This document shows, piece after piece, positions 34,907-43,165 of a stretch of 64,000 nucleotides of DNA. The translations under genes were made by a program, and so were the position numbers. Source of the stretch: DATFES01 sp035457725 (GTDB lineage Bacteria > Pseudomonadota > Alphaproteobacteria > CACIAM-22H2); the NCBI GenBank assembly GCA_035457725.1, contig DATIBC010000036.1, positions 1-64,000 of the forward strand. Direction: 5' to 3'. The notes beneath the pieces are model-generated. The model was given only the letters and a program-made list of their open reading frames with translations, had not been told where the DNA came from and did not search any database. Numbering within the stretch: position 1 is the stretch's first letter; every line of letters starts with the position of its first letter.

Positions 34907-36322
34907 ATGTCCCGATCGCTGCTGCAATCGCCGCCGCAAGTAATCAACGTCGGCCTTCCCGGCTTCGCGCAGGACCTTGAACGCCGGGGGGTGCCGGTCG
35001 TGCATGTCGATTGGTCGCCGCCGCACGCACGCGACAGGCGTCTCGGCGACGCCGTACTCGCGCTCTCCGGCCATCCGATCGTCGAGGCCGCCAACCGCGA
35101 GACCGTGGCGCGGATCATCGCCGGAGAACCGGTCTTGGTCGACGTTCGACCGGCCGGCGAGGTCTTGGCTGGCCTCGAGGATCGGATGGTTCTACATGCC
35201 GGGCCGCCGATCGAATGGAATCGAATGTGCGGTCCGATGCAGGGCGCGATCGCCGGCGCGGCCGTGCTCGAGGGCTGGGCGCCGGACATCGTCGCGGCCG
35301 AGCGTTTGGCGGCAGCGGGCGCTATCGTGTTCGCTCCCAACCATCACTTCGGCGCGGTCGGGCCAATGACGGGGCTGACGACCCGCTCGATGCCGGTGAT
35401 GATCGTTGAGAACCGGACTTTCGGCAATCGAGCCTACTGCACGATCAACGAGGGGCTAGGCAAGGTCATGCGCTTCGGCGGTAACGACGCGGCGGTTCTC
35501 GACCGCTTGCGTTGGATCGCCGCCGAGCTTGGACCGGCGCTGGGCGCGACCTTACGCGCCGCGGGCGGCGTGCCGCTGAAGACGATTGTTGCGCGCGCGT
35601 TGTCGATGGGCGACGAAATGCACCAGCGCAATGTCGCGGCGACGAGCCTCCTGCTGCGGGCGACGGCTCCTTGGTTGGCGCGCACCGTTCTGGACGCGCC
35701 GAAGCTGGCGCGCATCCTCGATTTCATCTCCGGCAACGATCAATTCTTCCTCAATGTCGCGATGGCGCTTGGCAAAGCGATGACGGACCCAGCGCGCGGA
35801 ATTGAAGGATCGAGCGTCGTCGTTGCGATGAGTCGCAACGGGACCGATTTTGGCGTGCGAATCTCCGGAACGGGCGACACCTGGTTCACGGCGCCGGTCG
35901 AGATGCCCAAAGGCCTCTATTTTCCGGGATTCACCGCGGCCGATGCCAACCCCGACATGGGCGATTCGGCGATCGTCGAGGCGATCGGGCTCGGCGGCTT
36001 CGCCATGGCGGCGTCGCCAGCGGTGGCGGCGTTCGTCGGCGCTGGGGGCGCCGCCGCGGCGCTCGACTACACGCGCGCGATGTACGAGATCACCGCCGAG
36101 CGCAACGCGGCATGGACCATTCCCGGGCTCGATTTCGCCGGCGTCCCCACCGGCGTCGATGTTCGTCGCGTCGTCGAAAGCGGCATCGCTCCGACGATCA
36201 ACACCGGCATCGCCCATCGCCAGCCGGGGATCGGCCAGGTGGGGGCAGGAATAGTCCGAGCGCCACTCGCGTGCTTCGAGCAGGGATTGCTGGCGCTGGC
36301 GGAGAGGGTCGGCGCCGAATGA
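34907..36322 (+). CDS. allG: DUF1116 protein, AllG (YlbE)-like oxamate carbamoyltransferase subunit
   Basis: The 471-residue protein matches the DUF1116 family, whose E. coli member YlbE/AllG is a subunit of oxamate carbamoyltransferase (oxalurate + phosphate to oxamate + carbamoyl phosphate). Recognised stretches are LHAGPPIEWNRMCGPMQGA, NRAYCTINEGLGKVMRFGG, MGDEMHQRNVAA, ADANPDMGDSAIVEA and the terminal VRAPLACFEQGLLALAE. An N-terminal VINVGLPGFAQDL...VDW segment is also typical of the larger members. The start at 34907 is a compromise: no strong ribosome site is seen, and a GTG at 34811 is possible. It overlaps the FdrA-like gene by four bases (ATGA). Confidence 0.86.
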   Translation: MSRSLLQSPPQVINVGLPGFAQDLERRGVPVVHVDWSPPHARDRRLGDAVLALSGHPIVEAANRETVARIIAGEPVLVDVRPAGEVLAGLEDRMVLHAGPPIEWNRMCGPMQGAIAGAAVLEGWAPDIVAAERLAAAGAIVFAPNHHFGAVGPMTGLTTRSMPVMIVENRTFGNRAYCTINEGLGKVMRFGGNDAAVLDRLRWIAAELGPALGATLRAAGGVPLKTIVARALSMGDEMHQRNVAATSLLLRATAPWLARTVLDAPKLARILDFISGNDQFFLNVAMALGKAMTDPARGIEGSSVVVAMSRNGTDFGVRISGTGDTWFTAPVEMPKGLYFPGFTAADANPDMGDSAIVEAIGLGGFAMAASPAVAAFVGAGGAAAALDYTRAMYEITAERNAAWTIPGLDFAGVPTGVDVRRVVESGIAPTINTGIAHRQPGIGQVGAGIVRAPLACFEQGLLALAERVGAE

Positions 36323-37824
36323 GCGGCGCTGTTGTCGTCAACCGCGTGCTGCGTGATTTCTATCTCGACTCGATCGCGCTGATGCGCCTGTCGACCGAAC
36401 TCGCGGCGACACCAGGGATCATCGAGGCGGCGCTGATGATCGGCAGCATCGCGAACAAACGCCTGCTCGCCGATAGCGGGATGCTTGCCGGCGACGGCGA
36501 AGGCGCCGGGGCAAGCGATCTGATCTTGGCGGTGCGGGCAACCGACGGGCGCGCGGCGATTACGGCGCTCGACATCGCCATCGATCGACTGGCCAGAATG
36601 CCGGTCTCGGCGGGGCCAGGCGGCGGCGTTTGGCGCCCGCAGAGCATGAGAACGGCGATGGCGACTCTTTCGGACGTGAACATGGCGCTGATCTCGGTTC
36701 CCGGCGAGTTCGCCGTCGCGGAGGCGCGCAAGGCGATTTCGCTTGGACTCAATACAATGATATTCAGCGACAACATCACCCTCGCCGACGAGCGCTCGCT
36801 CAAGGAGTTGGCCCGCGCGCGCGATTTGCTGGTCATGGGACCGGATTGCGGCACGGCGCTCATCGGCGGTGTGCCGCTCGCCTTCGCCAACGAGGTGCCG
36901 CGAGGCGATATCGGCATCGTGGCGGCGTCGGGCACGGGCCTGCAAGAGGTATCGTGCCTTATCGCTCGCCACGGGCGCGGCGTCTCGCATGGCATCGGCG
37001 TCGGCGGCCGCGATCTGTCGAACGAGGTTGGCGCGATATCGACACTGACGGCTTTGGACCTGCTCGAAGGCGATCCGGCGACGCGGTGCGTCGTATTGAT
37101 CTCGAAGCCCCCCGCACCGGAGGTCGCGCGGCGCGTGTTCGACAGGGTTGCGCGGTGCGGCAAGCCGGCGACGATATGTTTCCTCGGCGGCGTCCCGATC
37201 CAAACCGGGTCCGGAGTGCGGTTCGCCAGCACGTTGCGTGCCGCCGCGGCGCAAGTGCTGGGAACGGACCTCGACACCTTCGACGTCGCATCTGCGATAC
37301 GACGGACGAGACGTGGTGATCGCCCATCGGCACGCCGCATCGTTGGCCTTTACTGCGGCGGCACGCTTTGCACCGAGGCGCAAGTCGTCATGGCGCAGCG
37401 CGGCATTGTCGCGCGCTCCAATGCGCCGCTGCCGGGACGTCGAGATGTTAGTGTCGACGGCCATGAAATGATCGATCTTGGGGCGGACGAATTCACGCGC
37501 AGTCGTCCGCATCCGATGATCGATCCCTTTCCACGGGCCGAAGCGATCTCCCGTGCGATGGCCGATTCGACGATAGCCGTGGTGTTGCTCGACGTCGTGC
37601 TCGGTTACGGCGCGCACACCGACCCGGCTGGTGCGGTCGTCGCGGCGTTGGGCAAAGCCGGCGACCGGGGGCCGGTCGTGGTCGCATCGGTCATAGGGAC
37701 GAACGGCGATCCGCAGCGATACGACGACCAAGTGGCGCGCCTCGAGGCGGCGGGCGTCGCCGTGGCGCCGTCAAATGCCGACGCCACGGCGTTGGCGCTG
37801 GCGCTGATCGGCGCGTCGCGATAA
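36319..37824 (+). CDS. allF: FdrA/AllF-like oxamate carbamoyltransferase subunit
   Basis: The 501-residue FdrA-type protein resembles the alpha chain of succinyl-CoA synthetase (CoA-binding-like and ligase-like domains). Diagnostic segments are VMGPDCGTALIGGVPLAFANEVP, GIVAASGTGLQEVSCLIAR, GIGVGGRDLSNEVGAISTLTAL, ISKPPAPEV and a late DVVLGYGAHTDPAG. In E. coli AllF acts with AllG and AllH. It is somewhat shorter than E. coli FdrA (about 555 residues). The start lies in an ATGA overlap with allG, and the last 54 bases are shared with the end of the oppositely oriented allH-like gene. Confidence 0.86.
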   Translation: MSGAVVVNRVLRDFYLDSIALMRLSTELAATPGIIEAALMIGSIANKRLLADSGMLAGDGEGAGASDLILAVRATDGRAAITALDIAIDRLARMPVSAGPGGGVWRPQSMRTAMATLSDVNMALISVPGEFAVAEARKAISLGLNTMIFSDNITLADERSLKELARARDLLVMGPDCGTALIGGVPLAFANEVPRGDIGIVAASGTGLQEVSCLIARHGRGVSHGIGVGGRDLSNEVGAISTLTALDLLEGDPATRCVVLISKPPAPEVARRVFDRVARCGKPATICFLGGVPIQTGSGVRFASTLRAAAAQVLGTDLDTFDVASAIRRTRRGDRPSARRIVGLYCGGTLCTEAQVVMAQRGIVARSNAPLPGRRDVSVDGHEMIDLGADEFTRSRPHPMIDPFPRAEAISRAMADSTIAVVLLDVVLGYGAHTDPAGAVVAALGKAGDRGPVVVASVIGTNGDPQRYDDQVARLEAAGVAVAPSNADATALALALIGASR

Positions 37825-38712
37825 GCCGGCCAGCACCGCGGCCACGCCCGCCAGGGCATCCCACCCGGAGCTATGCCCGATAGCGGTAACCCGGTCGGCG
37901 GTGAAGGCGATCGCATCGGGCTCGGCCGACGCCAAGGCGGTGAAGAGCGCGTGCAGGCATTCATGGCCTTCGCCATCGATGGCGCAGGCGAGATGCGCCC
38001 GACTGATTGCGCTGGTGGCGGCGATCGCCACGGCGCCGAGGAAGTCGGAGAGACTACGTGCGGCGACAGGCTCACCAAATGCCTGCAATGCGAGCAGCGC
38101 ACCGGACAGTGCGTCGTCGCCCGCCGGCGTCAGCCCAGGCCCAAGGCCCAACAATTTGACAGCCTCCGCAGGCGGCTTACCCCAGGCATCCGACGACACC
38201 CAGTCCCGCAATGCATTCAACGGTCCAGCGGCTACCGCCAACAGCGGCTGCGCGCTGGTGGCGATCGCATTGCCCAGAAGCATGGGCACGACCGTTGGGC
38301 CGAGGCCGGAAGTCGGTGCTTGTCGCGACGCGAACTTGGTTAATGTGACTAGTGCGACATCAGGCGGTGGGCGTCCCGGCGCGGGCGGCGGCCGCCAGGG
38401 GTCGACGTTGGGCAGCGCGAAAGCCGTCGATCCGCCGATGACGATCTGCGTGTTTCGGCGGCGCCATTCGTCCCCAGGGCGAACGCGCTCGAGCCAATCC
38501 GGTATGTCGACGATGACGTTTAGCGGGCCGCGGCCCAGTGTTGGTAACCCCACGAAGGCAAGGCTGCCGTCCGGAGCCTGGAGATAACACCCGCACGAGA
38601 ACACCGCGAGAACATGGCCCCTGATGTTGTGTAGAAGCGCCCGGGCAGCGGCCCGCCCAATGGCCACCGCGGTGGGAGTCGATGGAGATGACACGAAAAT
38701 CGGCGTCGTCAC
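37771..38712 (-). CDS. allH: DUF2877 protein, AllH (YlbF)-like oxamate carbamoyltransferase subunit
   Basis: The 313-residue DUF2877 protein has the family core LLGLGPGLTPAGDDALSGALLAL, followed by SAISRAHLACAIDGEG and TAIGHSSGWDALAGVAAVLAGL, which parallel E. coli YlbF/AllH (GPGLTP.DD and GH.SG.D motifs). The motif looks phosphate- or nucleotide-binding-like, but its role is uncertain. It runs opposite to allG-allF and ends inside allF, so it needs its own promoter near 38713-38830. The last 18 residues (arginine/glutamine-rich) are encoded by the overlap and are probably dispensable. Confidence 0.82.
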   Translation of the reverse strand: MTTPIFVSSPSTPTAVAIGRAAARALLHNIRGHVLAVFSCGCYLQAPDGSLAFVGLPTLGRGPLNVIVDIPDWLERVRPGDEWRRRNTQIVIGGSTAFALPNVDPWRPPPAPGRPPPDVALVTLTKFASRQAPTSGLGPTVVPMLLGNAIATSAQPLLAVAAGPLNALRDWVSSDAWGKPPAEAVKLLGLGPGLTPAGDDALSGALLALQAFGEPVAARSLSDFLGAVAIAATSAISRAHLACAIDGEGHECLHALFTALASAEPDAIAFTADRVTAIGHSSGWDALAGVAAVLAGLSRRADQRQRQRRGVGI

Positions 38713-38830
38713 GGCCGGGAATGTGGGCCAATGTGGACGTCGGAGCCGATGCTACAATGGTCGAGCCGCGACGTCCCCTCGCGGAATCCGAGGCGCCAGC
38801 ATACGAGGGGCATCATAAGGTTCCGATCCG

Positions 38831-39517
38831 ATGAAGGAACGCATTCAAAAAAACATTCTTGCCGGCATTCTGGCGGTGATTCCGGTTCTGGTCACGTTCT
38901 GGATCGTCGAACTCGTTCTCGACCTGTTGATCGCGTCGGGGCTTCCGTTCGTTGGCGCGCTTGCCGGATGGGTGCGCCCGTACTCCAACGACCTCGCCGA
39001 CTTGCTGCTGACCGCCGGGTTCCAATCGGCGACCGCGGTCGTGATCACCCTGGTGCTGCTCTACATCCTCGGCGCGTTCACTACCGCCGTCGTCGGCCGG
39101 CGTCTCCTATCGCTGATCGATCGCTTCGTCGAACGAATACCGTTCGTCCAGATGATCTACGGCGCCACGCGCAAATTGATCGCCACCTTTCAATACGCGC
39201 CCCCTGGCCAGCAGCGGGTGGTCCTGATCGAGTTCCCCTCGCCCGAAATGAAGGCGGTCGGCTTGGTGACGCGAGTATTCCGTGCCGCCGACACCGGCCG
39301 CGAAGTCGCTGCGGTCTATGTGCCGACGACGCCCAATCCGACGTCGGGTTACCTCGAAGTCGTTCCGGTCGAAAGGCTGGTATGGCTCGATTGGACGACC
39401 AACGAGGCAATGCAGTTCATAATTTCGGGCGGCACGGTCGCGCCCGACCAAATCAATTACGGTGGACCGCACGCGACGCACGTCGATTTGAAGCCGCCGC
39501 GGGTGAAAGAAGGTTAA
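38831..39517 (+). CDS. DUF502 family inner-membrane protein
   Basis: The 228-residue protein has two transmembrane segments (about residues 8-33 and 60-88) with the conserved GILAVIPVLVTFWIVELVLD and RIPFVQMIYGATRKLIATF stretches of DUF502, then a soluble domain containing VVLIEFPSPEMKAVGLVT and VPTTPNPTSGYLEVVP. The P-T-T-P-N-P-T-S-G motif is the family hallmark. No biochemical function is established. It is divergent from allH and convergent with the sulfatase gene, whose stop codon overlaps its own. Confidence 0.92.
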   Translation: MKERIQKNILAGILAVIPVLVTFWIVELVLDLLIASGLPFVGALAGWVRPYSNDLADLLLTAGFQSATAVVITLVLLYILGAFTTAVVGRRLLSLIDRFVERIPFVQMIYGATRKLIATFQYAPPGQQRVVLIEFPSPEMKAVGLVTRVFRAADTGREVAAVYVPTTPNPTSGYLEVVPVERLVWLDWTTNEAMQFIISGGTVAPDQINYGGPHATHVDLKPPRVKEG

Positions 39518-41046
39518 GCCCCGGGAGCGCGGCTCGTATTTCGGCGGTCGACGAGGCCGACCGGAGTCAATTGCATTCCGGTCAAGGTGCGTTCGGCTGT
39601 TTCGAGCCGCCAGCTCAGCATACGCCGCGCGTATTCGAGGACGCGCGCCGCGTAATCCTTGTCGTTCGCGCGGTTGGAAAGCTCATCGGGGTCGTCTTCG
39701 AGATCGAAGAATAGCGGCGGCAGCGCCGCGAAATGCACATACTTGGAACGGCGATCTCGCACGACGGAGAGGCAGCATTGGTCAAGCCCGACGCCCAACG
39801 CTCGCTCGGGCGCCGCGCCAACCACGTCGCGGAAGTCGAACTCGAAGAAAACCTCCTGCCGCCATCGCGTTGGCGTTTCGCCGGCGAGCCAAGGCAAGAG
39901 CGAGCGCCCGACGCATTGCGCGGGGATGGATCGATCCAGCACCGAACAGATGGTCGGCACCAAGTCGATACTCTCGCTGAACTCGTCCACCGTCCGTCCG
40001 GCGACTCCTCCGGGCAGGCGGACGACGAGCGGAATATGATAGGTCTGGTCGAAATACCCATCCTTGCCCAACAGCCAGTGATCGCCGAGCATTTCGCCGT
40101 GATCGCAACTGAAGACGATCAACGTCCGGTCATACTCGCCGTTCTGCTTGAGCCAGGCGATGAGGCGGCCGATGTGGTGGTCGACTTCGGCGATCAGGCC
40201 CCAGTAAGTCGCGCGAATCTGATGCAAGTGCGCGTCCGGCATCTGGGCGACGTGCCGCTGTTGCGCCAGCAGCCATGCCAAGTAGGGATGCACGCCCGAT
40301 TCCGACGTGGCGTTGGCGGCGCGGCGGAACGGCGGCGCCGGCGACGGCTCGTACAGGCGATTATACGGCTCCGGCGCGATCCACGGCGGATGCGGACGGA
40401 GAAATGCGAGATGCAGAAACCATGGCCGATCGCGTTGGGCGGCCAAGTAGTCGAGCGCCGCGTCAGTGACGAAGGCGGTGTCGCTATGCTCGGCCCTATA
40501 GCGCGCGGGCGCATAGGTTGGACCGCGCGACGCCGCACCGGGATAATTCTCGACCGGTCGCGCCGCCCCGTCCCAGCCATGCGGCGGAACGTCGTAGCCG
40601 AGACGGCGCAGATGCGCGAGCCAAGGCGCCGGATCCTCGGGCAGCCGTAGGACCGTAGTGAAGCCCGGCATGACGCTCTCGTAGGTGAACAGCTCCGGAT
40701 CGTCGGCCGGGCGACCGCGCGGGTCGACGCTGGTGTCCGTATAGCCAATGAGCGCCGGGTCGAAGCCGCTCTTTCGCATCTCCAACGCCAGATTTGTGAA
40801 ACGCGCGTCGAGCGGTATGCCGTTCCGTACGGAGCGATGCGTATGGGCGTATAGCCCGGTCAGAATCGATGCGCGGCTGGGCCCGCAAGGCGAGGCTTGC
40901 GCATAGTGGCGGCGGAACAGGACCCCGTCGGCGGCCAACGCATCGATATTGGGCGTCCGGACGACGGGGTGGCCTACGGCCGACAGGCAGTCAGCCCGCC
41001 ACTGATCGGCGAGAATGAAGAGAACGTTTTTGGGGCGAGGCATCAT
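39514..41046 (-). CDS. Sulfatase-superfamily phosphonate monoester hydrolase-type enzyme
   Basis: The 510-residue enzyme belongs to the alkaline phosphatase/sulfatase superfamily. Cys54 in ASPCGPSR fits the C-x-P-x-R site that is oxidised to formylglycine. Metal ligands are suggested by FILADQWRADC near the N-terminus and FSCDHGEMLGDHWLLGK later. Long stretches match rhizobial phosphonate monoester hydrolases: PLDARFTNLALEMRKSGFDPALIGYT, FFEFDFRDVV and YVHFAALPPLFFDLEDDP. These enzymes hydrolyse phosphonate and phosphate mono/diesters and sulfates promiscuously. Two adjacent ATGs (41046, 41043) are candidate starts. No maturase gene is visible nearby. Confidence 0.88.
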   Translation of the reverse strand: MMPRPKNVLFILADQWRADCLSAVGHPVVRTPNIDALAADGVLFRRHYAQASPCGPSRASILTGLYAHTHRSVRNGIPLDARFTNLALEMRKSGFDPALIGYTDTSVDPRGRPADDPELFTYESVMPGFTTVLRLPEDPAPWLAHLRRLGYDVPPHGWDGAARPVENYPGAASRGPTYAPARYRAEHSDTAFVTDAALDYLAAQRDRPWFLHLAFLRPHPPWIAPEPYNRLYEPSPAPPFRRAANATSESGVHPYLAWLLAQQRHVAQMPDAHLHQIRATYWGLIAEVDHHIGRLIAWLKQNGEYDRTLIVFSCDHGEMLGDHWLLGKDGYFDQTYHIPLVVRLPGGVAGRTVDEFSESIDLVPTICSVLDRSIPAQCVGRSLLPWLAGETPTRWRQEVFFEFDFRDVVGAAPERALGVGLDQCCLSVVRDRRSKYVHFAALPPLFFDLEDDPDELSNRANDKDYAARVLEYARRMLSWRLETAERTLTGMQLTPVGLVDRRNTSRAPGA

Positions 41047-41205
41047 GCGGGGGCATCGAAACACAACCGGGCGGGCCGGACTCCGCGTGCGCAAATTCTA
41101 ATCGGCCTCGCTGCGCCTACGTCAAGCGATTGCGGTCGCCATCTCCTGCGCGGCGGTTGGAACCGCGTCTCCTGCACACGATTTCACCGGCCAGGACTCG
41201 AGCGC

Positions 41206-42147
41206 TCATGTCGGCCGCCGCCGACGCATCGGTTTGGCGGATAGCGGCGTGGACACCGAATCGCGCGAAACTAGACTACTTCCTGATATCGTCGCGATCG
41301 ATATTCCGGCGACGACGGCGATCAGGCCGACGATCAGATTGGCCGTAATCGGCTCGTCCAGCAGCGCGGCGGCGAGCAGTCCGGCGGCGATCGGGTTGAC
41401 CGTCATCGTATTGGCGACCAGCGTCGGGCTCGCTCTCTCGAGCGCCAGCACCCACAATATAAAGGCGACGGCGCCGCCGCCGATTCCAAGATAGGCCGCC
41501 GCGATCCATTGCCGGAGATCGAAGGCGGACAGCACCGCGACGCTGCCAGTGAAGGTCCCGGCTCCGATCAAGACGACCAGACCCGCGCCCATGCCCATCG
41601 CAAGATAGCCAAGCGCGCTCGAACGTTCGACGAACGGGCGAGACCAGACATTGTAGAACGCCATGCATAGCACGGCCCCCGTCATGATCAACTCTCCGCG
41701 CCAAGCCCCAGGCGGTGCAGCCGAAACGTCCGACGCGAGTGCCAGGAGAACTCCGAGCATGGCGACGGCGACGCCTGCGGTCTTGCGGGCGGTTAGGCGC
41801 TCGATTCCGAGTAGCGCTCCGACGACCATCGTTTGGAGCGGCAGAGTCGACAGCGCGAGGGACGCGCGAGCAGCGGTCGTGTAGCCAATGGCGATGTTGA
41901 AGAAGATGAAAAACAGCCCAAAGAACGCCGCGCCGAGAACCCCGACGGCGATCCAGTCGCTCCGCTTGGGCCATCGCACGCGCATGAAGAGAGCGATCGG
42001 CAATAGGCACGCGAAGCCGATGCCCCATCGTAGCAGGGCGAGCGTTACGGCGTCGGCGCCGCCGATCAGATACCGCGTGACGGCGGCGGCCATGCCGCCA
42101 AAACTGCTCGATGCGATGGCGATTATGACCCCGAGAAACGCGCCCAC
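41206..42147 (-). CDS. EamA/DMT-family transporter
   Basis: The 313-residue ten-helix DMT carrier has SSSFGGMAAAVTRYLIGGADAVTLALLRW in the first repeat and PTLVANTMTVNPIAAGLLAAALLDEPITANLIVGLIAVVAGI in the second. The start is GTG at 42147, fixed by AGGAGG exactly five bases upstream. It ends in a basic tail. It is divergent from an XRE-family regulator, 81 bases apart, which probably controls it. The substrate is unknown. Confidence 0.9.
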   Translation of the reverse strand: MGAFLGVIIAIASSSFGGMAAAVTRYLIGGADAVTLALLRWGIGFACLLPIALFMRVRWPKRSDWIAVGVLGAAFFGLFFIFFNIAIGYTTAARASLALSTLPLQTMVVGALLGIERLTARKTAGVAVAMLGVLLALASDVSAAPPGAWRGELIMTGAVLCMAFYNVWSRPFVERSSALGYLAMGMGAGLVVLIGAGTFTGSVAVLSAFDLRQWIAAAYLGIGGGAVAFILWVLALERASPTLVANTMTVNPIAAGLLAAALLDEPITANLIVGLIAVVAGISIATISGSSLVSRDSVSTPLSAKPMRRRRPT

Positions 42148-42212
42148 GGGTACCTCCTATTTGCCGCTGCGGCCGAATATGCGATGCTACCGGCGGATGT
42201 TTCTCCGGCAAC

Positions 42213-42225
42213 TACCTGGCAGGTA
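42213..42225. promoter_or_regulatory. Perfect palindrome, candidate XRE operator
   Basis: TACCTGGCAGGTA is a perfect palindrome (two 6-base arms around one G) immediately before the regulator start codons at 42226/42229, and it includes the regulator's ribosome site. A partial copy, AGGTACC, lies in the ribosome site of the divergent DMT gene (about 42148-42154). Binding here could repress the regulator's own translation or transcription and also the transporter. Inferred from position and symmetry. Confidence 0.4.
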
Positions 42226-42228
42226 ATG

Positions 42229-43065
42229 ATGAACGACCGGGCGGGTTTCGCTTCGAAGCTTCGCTGGTGGCGCGAGCGAAGGGGCATGTCGCAGCTCGAG
42301 CTATCCGGCCGGGCGGGCATGTCGCAACGACATCTAAGCTTTCTCGAGGTATCGCGGGCGTCGCCGAGCCGGCGCATGGTCTTGCGGCTCGCCGAGGCTC
42401 TGGATGTCCCATTACGGCAGCACAATGCTCTCCTGCTTTCGGCAGGTTTCGCTCCAGCGTGGCGCGAGACCGAGCTTGGCGCGCCGGAGCTCAGCCAGGT
42501 CGCGCGTGCGGTCGATTACATGCTGGCCCATCAGGAGCCTTATCCAGCGGTTGCCGTTGACCGGCGATGGACCCTGCTCAAAGCCAACCGGGCCGCGGTC
42601 CGCCTCGTTGAGTTTCTTGTCGGGCCGCTCGCTCCGGGCGTCCAAGTCAACTTGGCCGACGCGCTGGTCGGGCCCGACGTTCTGCGGCCTTACTTGACGA
42701 ATTGGACGGAGGTCGTCCGTTACTTCGTTCGGAGCGTGGAAGCCGACGCGGCCGCCGACGGCAGCGACGAGACCGCGGCTCTTTTGGAGCGCCTCCTAAC
42801 CTACAAGGGAGTACGGCCGGCGCTGGGCGAGCCTATTCCGGAGCCCGCGCCGGGTCCGGTATTGCCCATGCATTTCCGCAAAGGTAAAACGACGCTTTCG
42901 CTGTTCACCGCGATCGCGACGCTCGGCACGCCGCGCGATGTCACGGCTCAGGAGCTACGGGTCGAAAGCTTCTTTCCGTTGGACGATGCTACGGCGGCGG
43001 TTCTTCGCGGCTGGGCGAATGCGGCGAAGGCGAGCGGTACGGCGCGGTCGCGTCTCAAGCGATGA
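42229..43065 (+). CDS. XRE-family regulator with MmyB-like ligand domain
   Basis: The 278-residue protein starts with an XRE helix-turn-helix (about residues 7-60: LRWWRERRGMSQLELSGRAGMSQRHLSFLE, then LRLAEALDVPLRQHNALLLSAGFAP). A C-terminal domain of the MmyB type follows, with a VAVDRRWTLLKANRAAVRLVEFL opening and PMHFRKGKTTLSLFTAIATLGTPRDVTAQELRVESFFPLDD, which bears the TPxDVTxQELRIExFFPxD motif. Such proteins sense a small ligand. An ATG three bases upstream is equivalent. It probably controls the divergent DMT transporter and itself. Confidence 0.9.
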   Translation: MNDRAGFASKLRWWRERRGMSQLELSGRAGMSQRHLSFLEVSRASPSRRMVLRLAEALDVPLRQHNALLLSAGFAPAWRETELGAPELSQVARAVDYMLAHQEPYPAVAVDRRWTLLKANRAAVRLVEFLVGPLAPGVQVNLADALVGPDVLRPYLTNWTEVVRYFVRSVEADAAADGSDETAALLERLLTYKGVRPALGEPIPEPAPGPVLPMHFRKGKTTLSLFTAIATLGTPRDVTAQELRVESFFPLDDATAAVLRGWANAAKASGTARSRLKR

Positions 43066-43165
43066 GGCCGGCCGCGGTTCGGCCCACCGTGGCGCTGGCG
43101 GCGGCTTGTCGCCATGCCGTGGGAGAGATAGCCTCGATGGGATGGCGCGGAAGATCGAGGAACGT

